Below are positions 7,768 to 16,146 of a stretch of DNA of 64,000 bases, one piece after another (positions within the stretch are counted from its first letter, which is position 1; every line of letters begins with the position of its first letter). Source of the DNA: Gp6-AA40 sp035293405. GTDB lineage: Bacteria > Acidobacteriota > Vicinamibacteria > Vicinamibacterales > UBA2999. The DNA lies in NCBI GenBank assembly GCA_035293405.1, contig DATDOE010000090.1, positions 124,001-188,000 of the forward strand. Reading direction: 5' to 3'. A program made the position numbers and the translations under genes. The notes under the pieces were generated by a model that saw only the letters and a list, made by a program, of their open reading frames with translations, had not been told where the DNA came from and did no database searches.

Positions 7768-8718
7768 CTAACGCAGTAGCGCTTTGCCGGACGGTGCGTT
7801 GGACCCATGCACCTGCGTATGACAGACGGTGCAGGCTCGCCCGTAGATCTTGTTGGCGTTCGCCGAGTTATTCAGGACGAACCCGTCGTAGACCGTGGGA
7901 GGATGGCGCGACGTGACGTGGCATCGCTGGCACAGGAACGGGACCTTGCTCACCAGCATCCGATCGTTGTTCGACCCGTGTGAGTCGTGACAGATGGTGC
8001 AGCTCTCAGTGACCGGCGCGTGCTCCCACAGGTGCGGTCCGCGCTTCTCCGTGTGGCAGCTGGTGCAGCTCTCATCGATGGTAGTGCCAGCCTTGAGCAG
8101 GCGGACGTTGGTGCTGCCATGCGTATTGTGGCAAGACGAGCAGGTCATCCCACCCTCTCGCACGGGCATATGCGTGAAGCGATGCTGCTTGTTCACCACG
8201 CTCTTGTGGCAGGTGCTGCACAGCTCCATCTCTGTCCGTGCCTTCAGCTGATGGTCGCCTTTCGGTGTATGCACGCTGTGGCAGGTCGCGCAGCTGATGT
8301 TCCGCTGATCGTGCTGGCTGCCGTCCCACAACGCGTGCGTGGCGCGATTGTGGCACGACGTGCACGTCGCGCTCACGTCGGCCGGCGTCATCTTCTTGGG
8401 GTTCTTGATGAGCGCCGTATCGCCGCTCTCGGCGTGTGCCTTGCCAGGTCCGTGACAGCTCTCACAGCCATGGGTGGCAGCCGGCGTTCGCTCGTTGAAG
8501 GCGAGCGCGTGCATCGTGCCCTTGTAGGCCTTGTCGTCATGGCATCCCAGGCAGGTTTCCTCGCCGGCGTACTCGCCGGCACCGGGCGCCTTCGGCACCG
8601 GCGGACGCACGGCCTGGGCCGCTTGCATCGGCGCGGTCTCGACATCGGCCGTGGCCATGGCGCAGGCGAACGCACATGCCAGCGTCGTCGTGAGCAGAAT
8701 AAAGTGCGGTCGTGTCAT
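7768..8718 (-). CDS. Periplasmic decaheme c-type cytochrome (MtrA/PioA/DmsE type)
   Basis: A 316-residue exported protein from ATG 8718 (AGAAGG upstream). It has a signal peptide, then exactly ten CxxCH motifs: CLGCH, CESCH, CTSCH, CATCH, CSTCH, CSSCH, CTSCH, CTICH, CQRCH and CTVCH. Many are followed by HGS or HTP turns typical of the family. Such proteins form a heme wire inside an MtrB-type barrel. Gene order is monoheme cytochrome, NapC-like cytochrome, this decaheme protein, MtrB, all on the minus strand: a route from the quinone pool to the cell exterior, or inward. An array of 7-bp repeats fills the 89-bp gap to the upstream gene. Confidence 0.93.
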   Translation of the reverse strand: MTRPHFILLTTTLACAFACAMATADVETAPMQAAQAVRPPVPKAPGAGEYAGEETCLGCHDDKAYKGTMHALAFNERTPAATHGCESCHGPGKAHAESGDTALIKNPKKMTPADVSATCTSCHNRATHALWDGSQHDQRNISCATCHSVHTPKGDHQLKARTEMELCSTCHKSVVNKQHRFTHMPVREGGMTCSSCHNTHGSTNVRLLKAGTTIDESCTSCHTEKRGPHLWEHAPVTESCTICHDSHGSNNDRMLVSKVPFLCQRCHVTSRHPPTVYDGFVLNNSANANKIYGRACTVCHTQVHGSNAPSGKALLR

Positions 8719-8735
8719 GACCTTGACCTTCTCTT

Positions 8736-8812
8736 GGCTACCAGCTACCAACTATCGGCTATTGGCTATCGGCTACTGGCTACTGGCTACCAGCTACCAG
8801 CTACCGGCTATT
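8736..8812. repeat. 7-bp tandem array (GGCTAYY type) within the cytochrome operon
   Basis: Eleven or so degenerate heptamers of the form CTACCAG / CTATCGG / CTACTGG. It occupies almost the entire gap between the NapC-like and decaheme genes and includes the NapC-like stop codon at 8808-8810. Confidence 0.8.
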
Positions 8813-10151
8813 GAATCCCGTGGCACAGTTCGCAATCCTGTTTGATGACAGCGCCGTCCCTGGCCTTGTGAGTGTCATCGTGGCACCGGAAACAGCCCGG
8901 CGTATCGACGTGACCCAGATGGTTCGGGTAGGTTCCCCACTTCACGTTCATCGCCGGAAAGACGTTGCGCGCCCAGACATCCTGGGTCGAGCTCACGGCC
9001 TGCTTCACCAGTCGTGGATCCGACCCGCTGCGAGCCGCGTAGAAGCCGTCCAGCCGCTTCGCGATCGCCGCATACGCTGCGGCACTGTCTGGATACTCGG
9101 CGCTCACCGCCGCCACCGCCTCACGGCGGACAAATGCCAGGGTGCGTGGAATCCGCCCCCGTGCAATCGCCGTGTCCACGGCCCGTTCGGCGGTGAAGAA
9201 CATCGTATGCGCCGGACGGTTGTGACAGTCGATGCAGTCCATGCGACGACGAGTGCCGGCCGCGATCTGCTCCGGCGTTGCGCCATCAGCGATGAACTCA
9301 CGCGCGCCGCCAGGCGCGTTCCCCACGCGCACGTAGGGAATTGTTTCGCGTCTCGCGTCGGTCGTGACGTACTCGATGTCCAGGGCGAGATGACGATGAA
9401 TGCCAGCGCCGGGTCCGCCATCGGGACTCCCAACGTGCAGCTGGAGCGTGGTCAGCGTCTCGCTGTTCGCCTCGTCGTTGGCGTAGTCACGAATCACGCG
9501 CGTGCGGTCACCCAGGAACCGATCGGCCTGATGACATCCGCCGCAGGTGTCAGACGCACGGCCGAGCGAACGCACCGGCGTCGGGACGGGCGCGGGCCCT
9601 TGGCCGGTGACGACGTGATAGAGCTGACGCGTGCCAGCGAGCTTGGATTCCACGAAAGAGCCGGCCCCCGGGCCGACGTGGCAGCCCACGCACGTCACCT
9701 GGGCGTGCGACCACGCCTGGTGCGCCTTGAACTCCGGCTCCATCGTCGTGTGGCAGACCTGCCCGCAGAACTCGGTGCGCTCCATATAGTGCACCGTGCC
9801 GAACCCGGCCGCTGAGACGATCAGGATGTTCACGAACGTCAGCGCAACGACGGCCAGAAACAGGACCCGCTTCCGCGGGTGCCGGAGATCGATCACAGGC
9901 CATTCGATGTCGGCGGCACCCGTGCGCCTGCGGCGCGCGGCCCACCAGGCGCCGGCCGGAATCAGGAGCAACGCCGCCACAAAGAGCAGTGGCACGGTCA
10001 CGAACACCAGCAGTCCTAGATAGGGGTTGGCGAGGTAGCCGAACAACTCGAGCAGCACGAGGGCAAGGAACAGCCACGCCATGGCGGTCGCGACCGCAAT
10101 GCCCAGGAGCGACACGGGGTTGCGGACCGCGTCCGGGAGGCTCAATCGCAT
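8808..10151 (-). CDS. NapC/CymA-like membrane multiheme cytochrome c
   Basis: A 447-residue protein from ATG 10151. Three hydrophobic segments (residues about 15-45, 48-70 and 95-118) anchor it in the inner membrane. The periplasmic part has six heme sites: a first CX3CH, CGQVCHTTMEPE, then CVGCH, CGGCH, CIDCH, CFRCH and CELCH. The CGxxCHTxMxPE block with three intervening residues and a following Met is typical of NapC-related quinol-oxidising cytochromes in iron-reducing bacteria. It probably passes electrons from menaquinol to the decaheme/MtrB conduit downstream. The last codon pair and TAG stop border the 7-bp repeat array. A TTG nine bases upstream is an alternative start. Confidence 0.88.
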   Translation of the reverse strand: MRLSLPDAVRNPVSLLGIAVATAMAWLFLALVLLELFGYLANPYLGLLVFVTVPLLFVAALLLIPAGAWWAARRRRTGAADIEWPVIDLRHPRKRVLFLAVVALTFVNILIVSAAGFGTVHYMERTEFCGQVCHTTMEPEFKAHQAWSHAQVTCVGCHVGPGAGSFVESKLAGTRQLYHVVTGQGPAPVPTPVRSLGRASDTCGGCHQADRFLGDRTRVIRDYANDEANSETLTTLQLHVGSPDGGPGAGIHRHLALDIEYVTTDARRETIPYVRVGNAPGGAREFIADGATPEQIAAGTRRRMDCIDCHNRPAHTMFFTAERAVDTAIARGRIPRTLAFVRREAVAAVSAEYPDSAAAYAAIAKRLDGFYAARSGSDPRLVKQAVSSTQDVWARNVFPAMNVKWGTYPNHLGHVDTPGCFRCHDDTHKARDGAVIKQDCELCHGIQ

Positions 10152-10169
10152 GCGTTCCAACGAAGCGAG

Positions 10170-10514
10170 CTACTTCTTGAGGCTGCCCAAGTACGCAACC
10201 AGGCCGTCGAGATCTTCCTTGGCGATATTGGGGTAGGCCTTCATCGCCGGCTTCCGCACGGCTTTGGCCTGGACGGACATCTCCGGAGCATTGACGATCC
10301 ACTGCCGGATTTGATCGGCCGACAGCTTCGCGCCGACTCCGTCGAGAGGCCCTTTCTTGTTGCCGGGGCCGCCGATGGAGTGGCAGACCGCGCACTTCTC
10401 CGCCGTGTACACCTTGTGGCCGCGCTGGATGGCGTCTGGCGCCTGCGCCCACGCTGTTTGCGCGCTCAGGCAAGAAAGGAAAGACACAAGAATGACGAAC
10501 ACGGGTCGGGTCAT
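10170..10514 (-). CDS. Small monoheme class I cytochrome c
   Basis: A 114-residue protein from ATG 10514 (AAAGGA upstream). The signal peptide is cleaved after QTAWAQA. The heme site CAVCHSIGG lies near mature residue 20, with a distal Met in KPAMKAYPNI and a closing helix LDGLVAYLGSL, the compact class I pattern. It acts as a soluble periplasmic electron carrier and, as the first gene of the conduit operon, could link the NapC-like quinol dehydrogenase to the decaheme protein. It is divergent from the Usp gene at 10767; the shared activator motif lies between them. Confidence 0.9.
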   Translation of the reverse strand: MTRPVFVILVSFLSCLSAQTAWAQAPDAIQRGHKVYTAEKCAVCHSIGGPGNKKGPLDGVGAKLSADQIRQWIVNAPEMSVQAKAVRKPAMKAYPNIAKEDLDGLVAYLGSLKK

Positions 10515-10527
10515 GACCATTCCTTTT

Positions 10528-10542
10528 ACAACTTCCGTGCCT
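10528..10542 (-). promoter_or_regulatory. Weak sigma54-like promoter of the cytochrome conduit operon
   Basis: The minus strand reads AGGCACGGAAGTTGT: a good -24 box, but the invariant GC at -12 is GT. It would place the start only about 3 bases before ATG 10514, beyond the ribosome site. Tentative only. Confidence 0.3.
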
Positions 10543-10635
10543 CGTTCAGCGGCAACGATTCTAAACGACTGAACGCGACTCCGCGAACATACCCTGCCGC
10601 GGGTCGAGAAGGTGTGCTGTTCGGAACAGGTGATG

Positions 10636-10673
10636 GGTGCGAAAGATTTCTCGGCACCGCGAAAAAATCCACA
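10636..10673. promoter_or_regulatory. Shared upstream activator motif, copy C
   Basis: GGTGCGAAAGATTTC, about ten bases, then GCGAAAAAATCC. It is 84 bp above the -12 of the Usp promoter at 10725 and about 124 bp from the start of the divergent cytochrome operon. Confidence 0.55.
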
Positions 10674-10724
10674 TCGGCACGGCCATCCACGGCCCGGGCG
10701 CTCAATGAGCACGCGCGTGATCGA

Positions 10725-10740
10725 CGGCACGGCCCATGCT
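10725..10740 (+). promoter_or_regulatory. Sigma54 (-24/-12) promoter of the Usp gene at 10767
   Basis: Reads CGGCACGGCCCATGCT: GGCAC intact at -24, ATGCT at -12, GG-N10-GC spacing. The predicted start is about 16 bases before ATG 10767, leaving room for the GGGAGGG ribosome site. Confidence 0.65.
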
Positions 10741-10766
10741 CTTCAGTACGATGAAGGGAGGGCGTC

Positions 10767-11252
10767 ATGACTGGCCACTTCACGAGAATCCTGGTGCCGA
10801 CCGATTTCAGCGCCCCGTCGAATGGCGCACTCGCCCTGGCCAGGACGCTGGCCACCACATTCGGGGCGTCGCTTCATCTGGTGCATGTGCTGGACGACCC
10901 GTTTGTGACTGCTGCGTTTGCCCCAGATGCGTACGCGCCGCCGCCAGCCGGCTTGCGAGAGTCGTGGCTCCGCGGTGCGGAAACGCTCCTGGACCAGCAG
11001 ATGCCGCCGGAAGAACAGGCGCAGTTCCACACGACGAGGGCCGTCGTCTTTGGCCAACCCGCCCGGGCGATCGTCGACTATGCGACCGAGCACGGCATCG
11101 ACCTGATCGTGATGGGCACACACGGCCGCGGCGGCATGGCCCACCTGCTGGTCGGCAGCGTGGCGGAGCGCGTCGTTCGGACGGCCCTCTGCCCGGTGCT
11201 CACGGTCAGGGAGCCTGTGGCGGAATCGCGGCAGACGGCCACTGCGGCCTGA
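10767..11252 (+). CDS. Universal stress protein (UspA family)
   Basis: A 161-residue single-domain Usp. It begins TGHFTRILVPTDFSAPSNGA and ends with the intact ATP-binding loop VMGTHGRGGMAHLLVGS and VAERVVRTALCPVLTVR. It is close to the Usp at 2925 in length and motif spelling, so they are recent paralogs. It has its own sigma54-type promoter and shares the activator motif with the divergent electron-conduit operon. It is convergent with the response regulator gene ending at 11262, only 9 bp apart. Confidence 0.92.
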   Translation: MTGHFTRILVPTDFSAPSNGALALARTLATTFGASLHLVHVLDDPFVTAAFAPDAYAPPPAGLRESWLRGAETLLDQQMPPEEQAQFHTTRAVVFGQPARAIVDYATEHGIDLIVMGTHGRGGMAHLLVGSVAERVVRTALCPVLTVREPVAESRQTATAA

Positions 11253-11261
11253 CGCGTGCCG

Positions 11262-12614
11262 CTATGTTTTCGAGAGCCCGAACTTCTCGATGCGGTATCG
11301 GACCTGATCGCGATTGATGCCGAGCAACTGGGCGGCGTGCGTCTGATTGCCGCCGGCGCGCTCGAGCGCCTGCACGAGAAGCTGACGCTCGACTTCGTCG
11401 AGATTCACACCCTCGGCCGGCAGTCGAAACTCCGTCGGGCTGACGGTTCTGGTCAGGGTGAAGTCGGCAGGCTCGAGCCACTCCCCGCCGGCGAGCAGCA
11501 TCGCGCGCTCAATCGCGTTGCGCAGCTCGCGTACGTTGCCCGGCCACTGGTATTGCTCGACGAGTGCGACGGCGGCCGCGGTCAGGCCTCGTATGCGCTT
11601 GCGGAACTCGCGGTTGAATCGATCGATGTAGTAGTTGGCCAGCAGCACCACGTCGCCGCGGCGCTCGCGCAGCGGGGGCAGCAGGATCGGCATGACCTGG
11701 AGACGGTAGAACAGATCCTCTCGAAACTTTCCCTCCTGCACCTCGTGCTCGAGATTCCGGTTCGTGGCGGCGACCACGCGCACGTCCACACGGATGTCTG
11801 CGAGACCGCCCACCCGCTTGAACGTCTTCTCCTCGAGGAATCGCAGAAGCTTCGCCTGCAGGCCGGGCATCATCTCGCCGATCTCATCGAGGAACAGCGT
11901 GCCCCCGTCGGCGGTTTCGAACAGTCCGCGCTTCTGCTGGCGGGCGTCGGTGAATGCCCCCCGCTCGTGGCCGAAGAGCTCGCTCTCCAGGAGCTGCTCC
12001 GGCAGCGCCGACGCAGTGATGTTGACGAACGGCCGCGCCGCGCGGCTGCTGTTGTAGTGAATCGCTTTCGCGGCGAGATCCTTGCCCGTACCGGTCTCGC
12101 CGGTCAGGAGCACCGTGGATGCCGGGCTGGCGGCAATGCGTGTGATGAGGCTCTTCACCGTCTGCATGGCCGGCGACGAGCCGATAATGGCGTCGATACC
12201 GTACTCGCGGCTCTGGCTGCTGCGCAGGACGCGCACTTCCCGGCGCAGCTGGCTGGTCTCGAGGGCTTTCTCGACCAGGAGCACGACCTCGTCGAGATTG
12301 AACGGCTTGTTGACGTAGTGATACGCGCCGAGCTTCATGGCCTCGACGGCGTTCTCGACCGTCGAGAACCCGGTCATCAGAATGACCAGCGTGTCCGGGG
12401 TCTGTTCCTTGATCCGCCGCAGGACCTGCAGCCCGTCACCGTCCGGCAGCTTGAAGTCCAGCAGCACAAGATCGACGTCCCCGCCGGCCCGCTCGACGGC
12501 CTCGGCGGCGCTCGCCGCTTCGAGAACGGTGTAGCCCTCTTTCGACAACCGCTCCCGCAGCGACCAGCGCAGCAGCGATTCATCGTCAACGACAAGTATG
12601 GTTGCGGCCGGCAT
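11262..12614 (-). CDS. Sigma54-dependent response regulator (NtrC family), copy 1
   Basis: A 450-residue enhancer-binding protein. The receiver domain (about 1-120) has VVDDES, phospho-Asp in LVLLDFKLPDGDG and Lys in NKPFN. The AAA+ domain (about 145-380) has Walker A GETGTGKD, the sigma54-contact loop spelled GAFTDA instead of GAFTGA, and FLDEIGEM as Walker B. The C-terminal Fis-type helix-turn-helix is HAAQLLGINRDQVRYR. It is divergent from the histidine kinase at 12689. A second regulator with the same architecture and nearly the same DNA-recognition helix lies at 14093-15496, so both probably bind the same activator motifs. Confidence 0.93.
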   Translation of the reverse strand: MPAATILVVDDESLLRWSLRERLSKEGYTVLEAASAAEAVERAGGDVDLVLLDFKLPDGDGLQVLRRIKEQTPDTLVILMTGFSTVENAVEAMKLGAYHYVNKPFNLDEVVLLVEKALETSQLRREVRVLRSSQSREYGIDAIIGSSPAMQTVKSLITRIAASPASTVLLTGETGTGKDLAAKAIHYNSSRAARPFVNITASALPEQLLESELFGHERGAFTDARQQKRGLFETADGGTLFLDEIGEMMPGLQAKLLRFLEEKTFKRVGGLADIRVDVRVVAATNRNLEHEVQEGKFREDLFYRLQVMPILLPPLRERRGDVVLLANYYIDRFNREFRKRIRGLTAAAVALVEQYQWPGNVRELRNAIERAMLLAGGEWLEPADFTLTRTVSPTEFRLPAEGVNLDEVERQLLVQALERAGGNQTHAAQLLGINRDQVRYRIEKFGLSKT

Positions 12615-12688
12615 CAGCCAAGTATATCCGCGTCACTCAGGCTCGCGGTTGCGCGCGCGCGCGACGGCCGCTACGATCGGACCTGCGC

Positions 12689-13864
12689 GTGTCCAGTCCC
12701 ACACTGATCGGTAAAGCGACGTCCCGACTCGCGCGCGTCGTGGCCGCGTTGACAGGGCGAGACACGTCGCCGGCGCCGAGCGCCGCGAGCATGGACCAGC
12801 TCGCCGATTTCAAGCGCGCCCTCGATCACGCCGCCATCGTCGCCACCACCGACGTCTCCGGCCGCATCACCTATGTCAACGACACGTTCTGCCGGATTTC
12901 CGGATACTCCCGGGAGGAATTGCTCGGCCAGGATCACCGGGTGATCAACTCGGCTTATCACTCGAAGGACTTCATCCGGAATCTGTGGCAGACGATCGCG
13001 TCAGGCGACGTGTGGCACGGCGAAATCCGCAACAAGGCCAAAGATGGCCACTTCTACTGGGTCGATACGACCATCGTGCCGTTTCTGAACGAGCGGGGAA
13101 AGCCGTACCAGTACATCGCCATCCGCTCCGACATCACCGCGCGCAAGGCCGCGGAGGACAAGCTGGCACATCAGGCCGGGTTGGCGAGGGTGGGCCAGAT
13201 GGCGGCAGTCGTGGCCCACGAAGTCCGCAATCCTCTGGCCGGCATCAAGGGCGCCGTTCAGGTGCTGATGTCCCGGCGCGCTCCCGAGGATGGCGAGCTG
13301 CCGGTGATGCGGGACATCGTCGCGCGCATCGACTCGCTCAGTGAGCTGATCAACGACCTGATGATCTACGCCCGGCCGCGTCCTCCGCGCCTCTCGGTCG
13401 TCGAGCTGCGTCCGCTCCTGAACGACGCCATTTCGATCGTACGCCGCGATCCTGCCGGCCAGGCGATCGAGATCGTGGTCGACGGTGAAGAAGTGTCCGT
13501 CGCCGTCGATGGCGAGCTGGTGAGGGCGACGGTGCTCAATCTGCTGTTGAACGCCGCGCAGGCCATGAGCGGACGAGGACGCATCGGGATCGTCCTGGGC
13601 CGGCGCGAGGGTTCAGCCGTCCTCGAGATCCACGACACGGGCCCTGGCATTTCCGCGGAGATTCGCGATCAAGTGTTCGATCCGTTCTTCACGACCAAGG
13701 CCCGGGGTGGAGGACTCGGGCTCCCGATCGCGCGCCGGACCGCCGAGCTCCATGGCGGCACACTGACACTGGCCTGCCCCGACACCGGCGGCACGGTCGT
13801 GACGCTCACGCTCCCCGTCGACTCGACGCCATCCGAAGCCGCGACCGCGCCGATCACGCGCTGA
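12689..13864 (+). CDS. PAS-domain sensor histidine kinase
   Basis: About 391 residues from GTG 12689; ATG 12791 is an alternative, and neither has a strong ribosome site. A PAS domain starts near DFKRALDHAAIVATTD with GRITYVNDTFCRISGYSREE and a PAC tail ending IAIRSDITARKAA. The kinase core has the H-box VVAHEVRNPLAGIKGA, an N-box LLLNAAQAM, DTGPGIS and GGGLGLPIARR. No transmembrane segment is visible, so it is cytosolic; PAS domains of this type often bind heme, flavin or oxygen-sensitive ligands, but the ligand is not evident. It is flanked by the two NtrC-type regulators and is the obvious partner for both. Its 3' end overlaps the small gene at 13854 by 11 bp. Confidence 0.9.
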   Translation: MSSPTLIGKATSRLARVVAALTGRDTSPAPSAASMDQLADFKRALDHAAIVATTDVSGRITYVNDTFCRISGYSREELLGQDHRVINSAYHSKDFIRNLWQTIASGDVWHGEIRNKAKDGHFYWVDTTIVPFLNERGKPYQYIAIRSDITARKAAEDKLAHQAGLARVGQMAAVVAHEVRNPLAGIKGAVQVLMSRRAPEDGELPVMRDIVARIDSLSELINDLMIYARPRPPRLSVVELRPLLNDAISIVRRDPAGQAIEIVVDGEEVSVAVDGELVRATVLNLLLNAAQAMSGRGRIGIVLGRREGSAVLEIHDTGPGISAEIRDQVFDPFFTTKARGGGLGLPIARRTAELHGGTLTLACPDTGGTVVTLTLPVDSTPSEAATAPITR

Positions 13865-14081
13865 GGCGGCCGAGATCGGCGCGGAAGTAGTACGGCCCGA
13901 TCCGGCGCAGAAACCCGCGCCTCACCAGACGCTCCAGCACCATGGTGCTGGTCTCGGCATCAGCGGCCCAGAGCCGGCACGCCTGTGGCACGGTCAGGCG
14001 ATGTCCGGGCATCTCGAGGTACTCGCCCCACACGCGGCGCTCGAGATCGTGTCGTGTCGCGGATGTGATTCGGCTGGCCAT
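13854..14081 (-). CDS. Small winged-helix-like protein downstream of response regulator 2
   Basis: A 75-residue basic protein: an N-terminal helix (RHDLERRVWGEYLEMPG), then LTVPQACRLWAAD and TSTMVLERLVRRGFLRRIG, which read as two helices of a helix-turn-helix followed by a short wing (PYYFRADLG). It is 11 bp after the stop of the regulator at 14093-15496 and is co-transcribed with it. It lacks known catalytic residues. It may act as an accessory DNA-binding protein or anti-activator for the sigma54 regulators; this is inference from position. It overlaps the histidine kinase 3' end on the opposite strand. Confidence 0.7.
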   Translation of the reverse strand: MASRITSATRHDLERRVWGEYLEMPGHRLTVPQACRLWAADAETSTMVLERLVRRGFLRRIGPYYFRADLGRLSA

Positions 14082-14092
14082 CGATCAGCACC

Positions 14093-15496
14093 TCATGAGA
14101 CCCGGACGGGGCTGGGCACATCGGCCGTCTCGCCGTGCGCCCTCGGCAAGCCGAATTTCTCGATGCGATAGCGCACCTGGTCCCGATTGATCCCGAGCAG
14201 ATGACCGGCTTGCGTCTGGTTGCCGGCTGAGCGCTCGAGCGCCTGGACCAGCAGCTGCCGCTCGACCTCCTCGAGATCGACGCCCTCCGGAGGCAGTCGG
14301 AAACCTGCGGTCAGAGCGCTCCGCGACAACGTCGCGAAGTCCTCCGGCAGCAGCCACTGTCGATCGACCAGCAGCATCGCCCGCTCGATCGCGTTGCGAA
14401 GCTCGCGCACGTTTCCGGGCCAGCGGTACTGCTCGAGCACCGCCATCGCCTCCGGCGTCACGCCTTTCACGTGCTTGCGGAACTCGCGGTTGTATCGATC
14501 GATGTAGTAGTCGGCGAGGAGCGTGATGTCGCCCCGGCGACTCCGCAGCGGTGGCAACGCCACCGGCATCACCTGCAGGCGGTAGAACAGGTCCTCACGG
14601 AACTTGCCGTCCCGCACTTCCTCTTCCAGATCACGGTTGGTGGCCGCGATCACCCGGACGTCCACGCGAATGTCGGCGAGGCCGCCCACACGCTTGAACG
14701 TGCGCTCTTCGAGAAACCGCAGCAGCTTGGCCTGGAGGCCGGGCATCATCTCGCCGATCTCGTCGAGAAACACCGTGCCGCCGTCCGCGGCCTCGAACAG
14801 GCCGCGCTTCTGCTGCCGCGCATCAGTAAACGCTCCACGCTCGTGGCCGAACAGCTCGCTCTCCAGGAGTTGCTCGGGCAGCGCCGAGCATGTGATGTTC
14901 ACGAACGGCCTGGCTGCGCGGCTGCTGTTGTAGTGGATCGCCTTGGCCGCGAGATCCTTGCCGGTTCCGGTTTCGCCGGTCAACATGACCGTGGAGGCCG
15001 GGCTCTCCGCGATCCGGCGGAGCAGGGCCTTCGCCGAGGTCATCGCCGGAGACGCGCCGATGATCGCGTCAAACGTGAACTCGCGGCTCTGCGTCCCTCT
15101 GAGAAGGCGCACCTCTTTCCTCAGCCGGCTCGTCTCCAGTGCCTTCTCCACCGTGGCCGTGACGTCATCGAGGTTGAACGGCTTGTTCAGATAGTGATAG
15201 GCGCCCTGCTTGATCGCTTCAACGGCGTTGTCGATCGACGAGAAGGCCGTCATGAGCACGACCGGCGTGTCGGGCGACAGCTCCTTGATCCGTCGCAGCG
15301 TCGTCAGCCCGTCGCCGTCCGGCAAGCGATAGTCGAGCAACACCAGATCGACACCGGCGGCCATCTGCTCGATCGCGGCGGCGCAGGTCGCCGCCTCGAG
15401 AATAGTGTAGCCGTCGCGCGTGAAGCGTTCGCGCAGCGACCAGCGGACGAGATCCTCATCGTCGACGATCAGTATCGTGGCATTCGTCATTGACAT
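14093..15496 (-). CDS. Sigma54-dependent response regulator (NtrC family), copy 2
   Basis: About 467 residues with receiver (IVDDEDLVRWSLRERF, phospho-Asp in LVLLDYRLPDGDG), AAA+ domain (GETGTGKD, GAFTDA, FLDEIGEM) and Fis-type domain (QAGHLLGINRDQVRYR). It is highly similar to the regulator at 11262-12614 over its whole length, including the unusual GAFTDA loop and the identical GINRDQVRYRIEKFGL tail. ATG 15496 or 15490 is the likely start; a longer frame runs to 15532. It is followed by the small winged-helix gene. Two paralogous outputs around a single kinase suggest branched or backup control of the same promoters. Confidence 0.93.
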   Translation of the reverse strand: MSMTNATILIVDDEDLVRWSLRERFTRDGYTILEAATCAAAIEQMAAGVDLVLLDYRLPDGDGLTTLRRIKELSPDTPVVLMTAFSSIDNAVEAIKQGAYHYLNKPFNLDDVTATVEKALETSRLRKEVRLLRGTQSREFTFDAIIGASPAMTSAKALLRRIAESPASTVMLTGETGTGKDLAAKAIHYNSSRAARPFVNITCSALPEQLLESELFGHERGAFTDARQQKRGLFEAADGGTVFLDEIGEMMPGLQAKLLRFLEERTFKRVGGLADIRVDVRVIAATNRDLEEEVRDGKFREDLFYRLQVMPVALPPLRSRRGDITLLADYYIDRYNREFRKHVKGVTPEAMAVLEQYRWPGNVRELRNAIERAMLLVDRQWLLPEDFATLSRSALTAGFRLPPEGVDLEEVERQLLVQALERSAGNQTQAGHLLGINRDQVRYRIEKFGLPRAHGETADVPSPVRVS

Positions 15497-15528
15497 GCAC
15501 CAGGCCTGTGCGGCCGGGACTCTCGATT

Positions 15529-16071
15529 TCAAGGGATGCAGCGTGCCTTCGGGTCATCCTTGTCGCGATAGACCTCGTGACATGCTGCACACGCGTCGGA
15601 GACCGTACCGCTGACTTCGACCATCGCGTCGAGGTTCTTCGACTGCGCGGCTTTGTAGGCCGCGTTACCCGCGTCCACCAGTCCCGCGGCGAACTTTCTG
15701 AAGTCTTCACGGTCGAGTGGCACCGGCCGGCCGTTCTCGCACACGCGTCCCGGGACGATCAGCAGGTTGGCGGTCTCTGCAATCGCCAGCGCATTGTTCT
15801 CGACGGCCTGCCAGCCTCCGTAGACGCTCGAGAAGGACGCCGTCGCGCCACGAGCCGTGTCGCCGGCCTTCTTCGGCACTCCCGGATCCTCGCTCTGCGT
15901 GTCGAAGATGATGTTGGAGGCCGGGAACGGGATGCCGCGCATCATCTGCGCCAGCGTCGCGTGTGGCTGTGGCGCAGGCAACGCCGGCGCCGGCGCCGGG
16001 ACAGGATCTGCCGGTGAAGAGCCGCAGGCGCCCACCAGAACCATCGCCGCCACTGCCGAACCGATTCTCAT
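15529..16071 (-). CDS. Lipoprotein with one C-terminal heme c site (cytochrome c'-like)
   Basis: A 180-residue protein from ATG 16071 after GGAGGA. The signal peptide ends LVGACGSS, giving a lipidated Cys near residue 16, then a Pro-rich linker. The folded part contains long helices (FSSVYGGWQAVENNALAIAE and DFRKFAAGLVDAGNAAYKAA) and a single heme motif CAACHEVYRD close to the C-terminus, the layout of class II (c'-type) four-helix cytochromes. Such proteins bind NO or CO, or carry electrons. It has a sigma54-type promoter at 16147-16162 and a 9-bp hairpin in its leader, and is divergent from the TonB gene, sharing the activator motif. Confidence 0.8.
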   Translation of the reverse strand: MRIGSAVAAMVLVGACGSSPADPVPAPAPALPAPQPHATLAQMMRGIPFPASNIIFDTQSEDPGVPKKAGDTARGATASFSSVYGGWQAVENNALAIAETANLLIVPGRVCENGRPVPLDREDFRKFAAGLVDAGNAAYKAAQSKNLDAMVEVSGTVSDACAACHEVYRDKDDPKARCIP

Positions 16072-16090
16072 CTGTGTCCTCCGAGTCTGT

Positions 16091-16111
16091 GGCCGGTCCA
16101 CGGGACCGGCC
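16091..16111 (-). repeat. REP-like hairpin in the leader of the heme lipoprotein gene
   Basis: A perfect 9-bp stem GGCCGGTCC/GGACCGGCC with an ACG loop, followed by TACGTA. It lies about 12 bases above the ribosome site of the gene at 15529-16071, inside the predicted 65-base leader. It resembles REP elements; a regulatory role is possible but unsupported. Confidence 0.5.
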
Positions 16112-16146
16112 TACGTATCAAGACGGCATTCATGTGCTTCCGCCAG

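Noticed and set aside
10528..10542. Full-confidence sigma54 promoter for the cytochrome conduit operon
   Set aside because: The invariant GC at -12 is GT, and the start would fall beyond the ribosome site. Kept only as a weak candidate.
11256..12707. Long plus-strand open frame (483 codons)
   Set aside because: It is antisense to the NtrC-type regulator at 11262-12614, whose domains are all clear. High GC keeps the opposite frame open.
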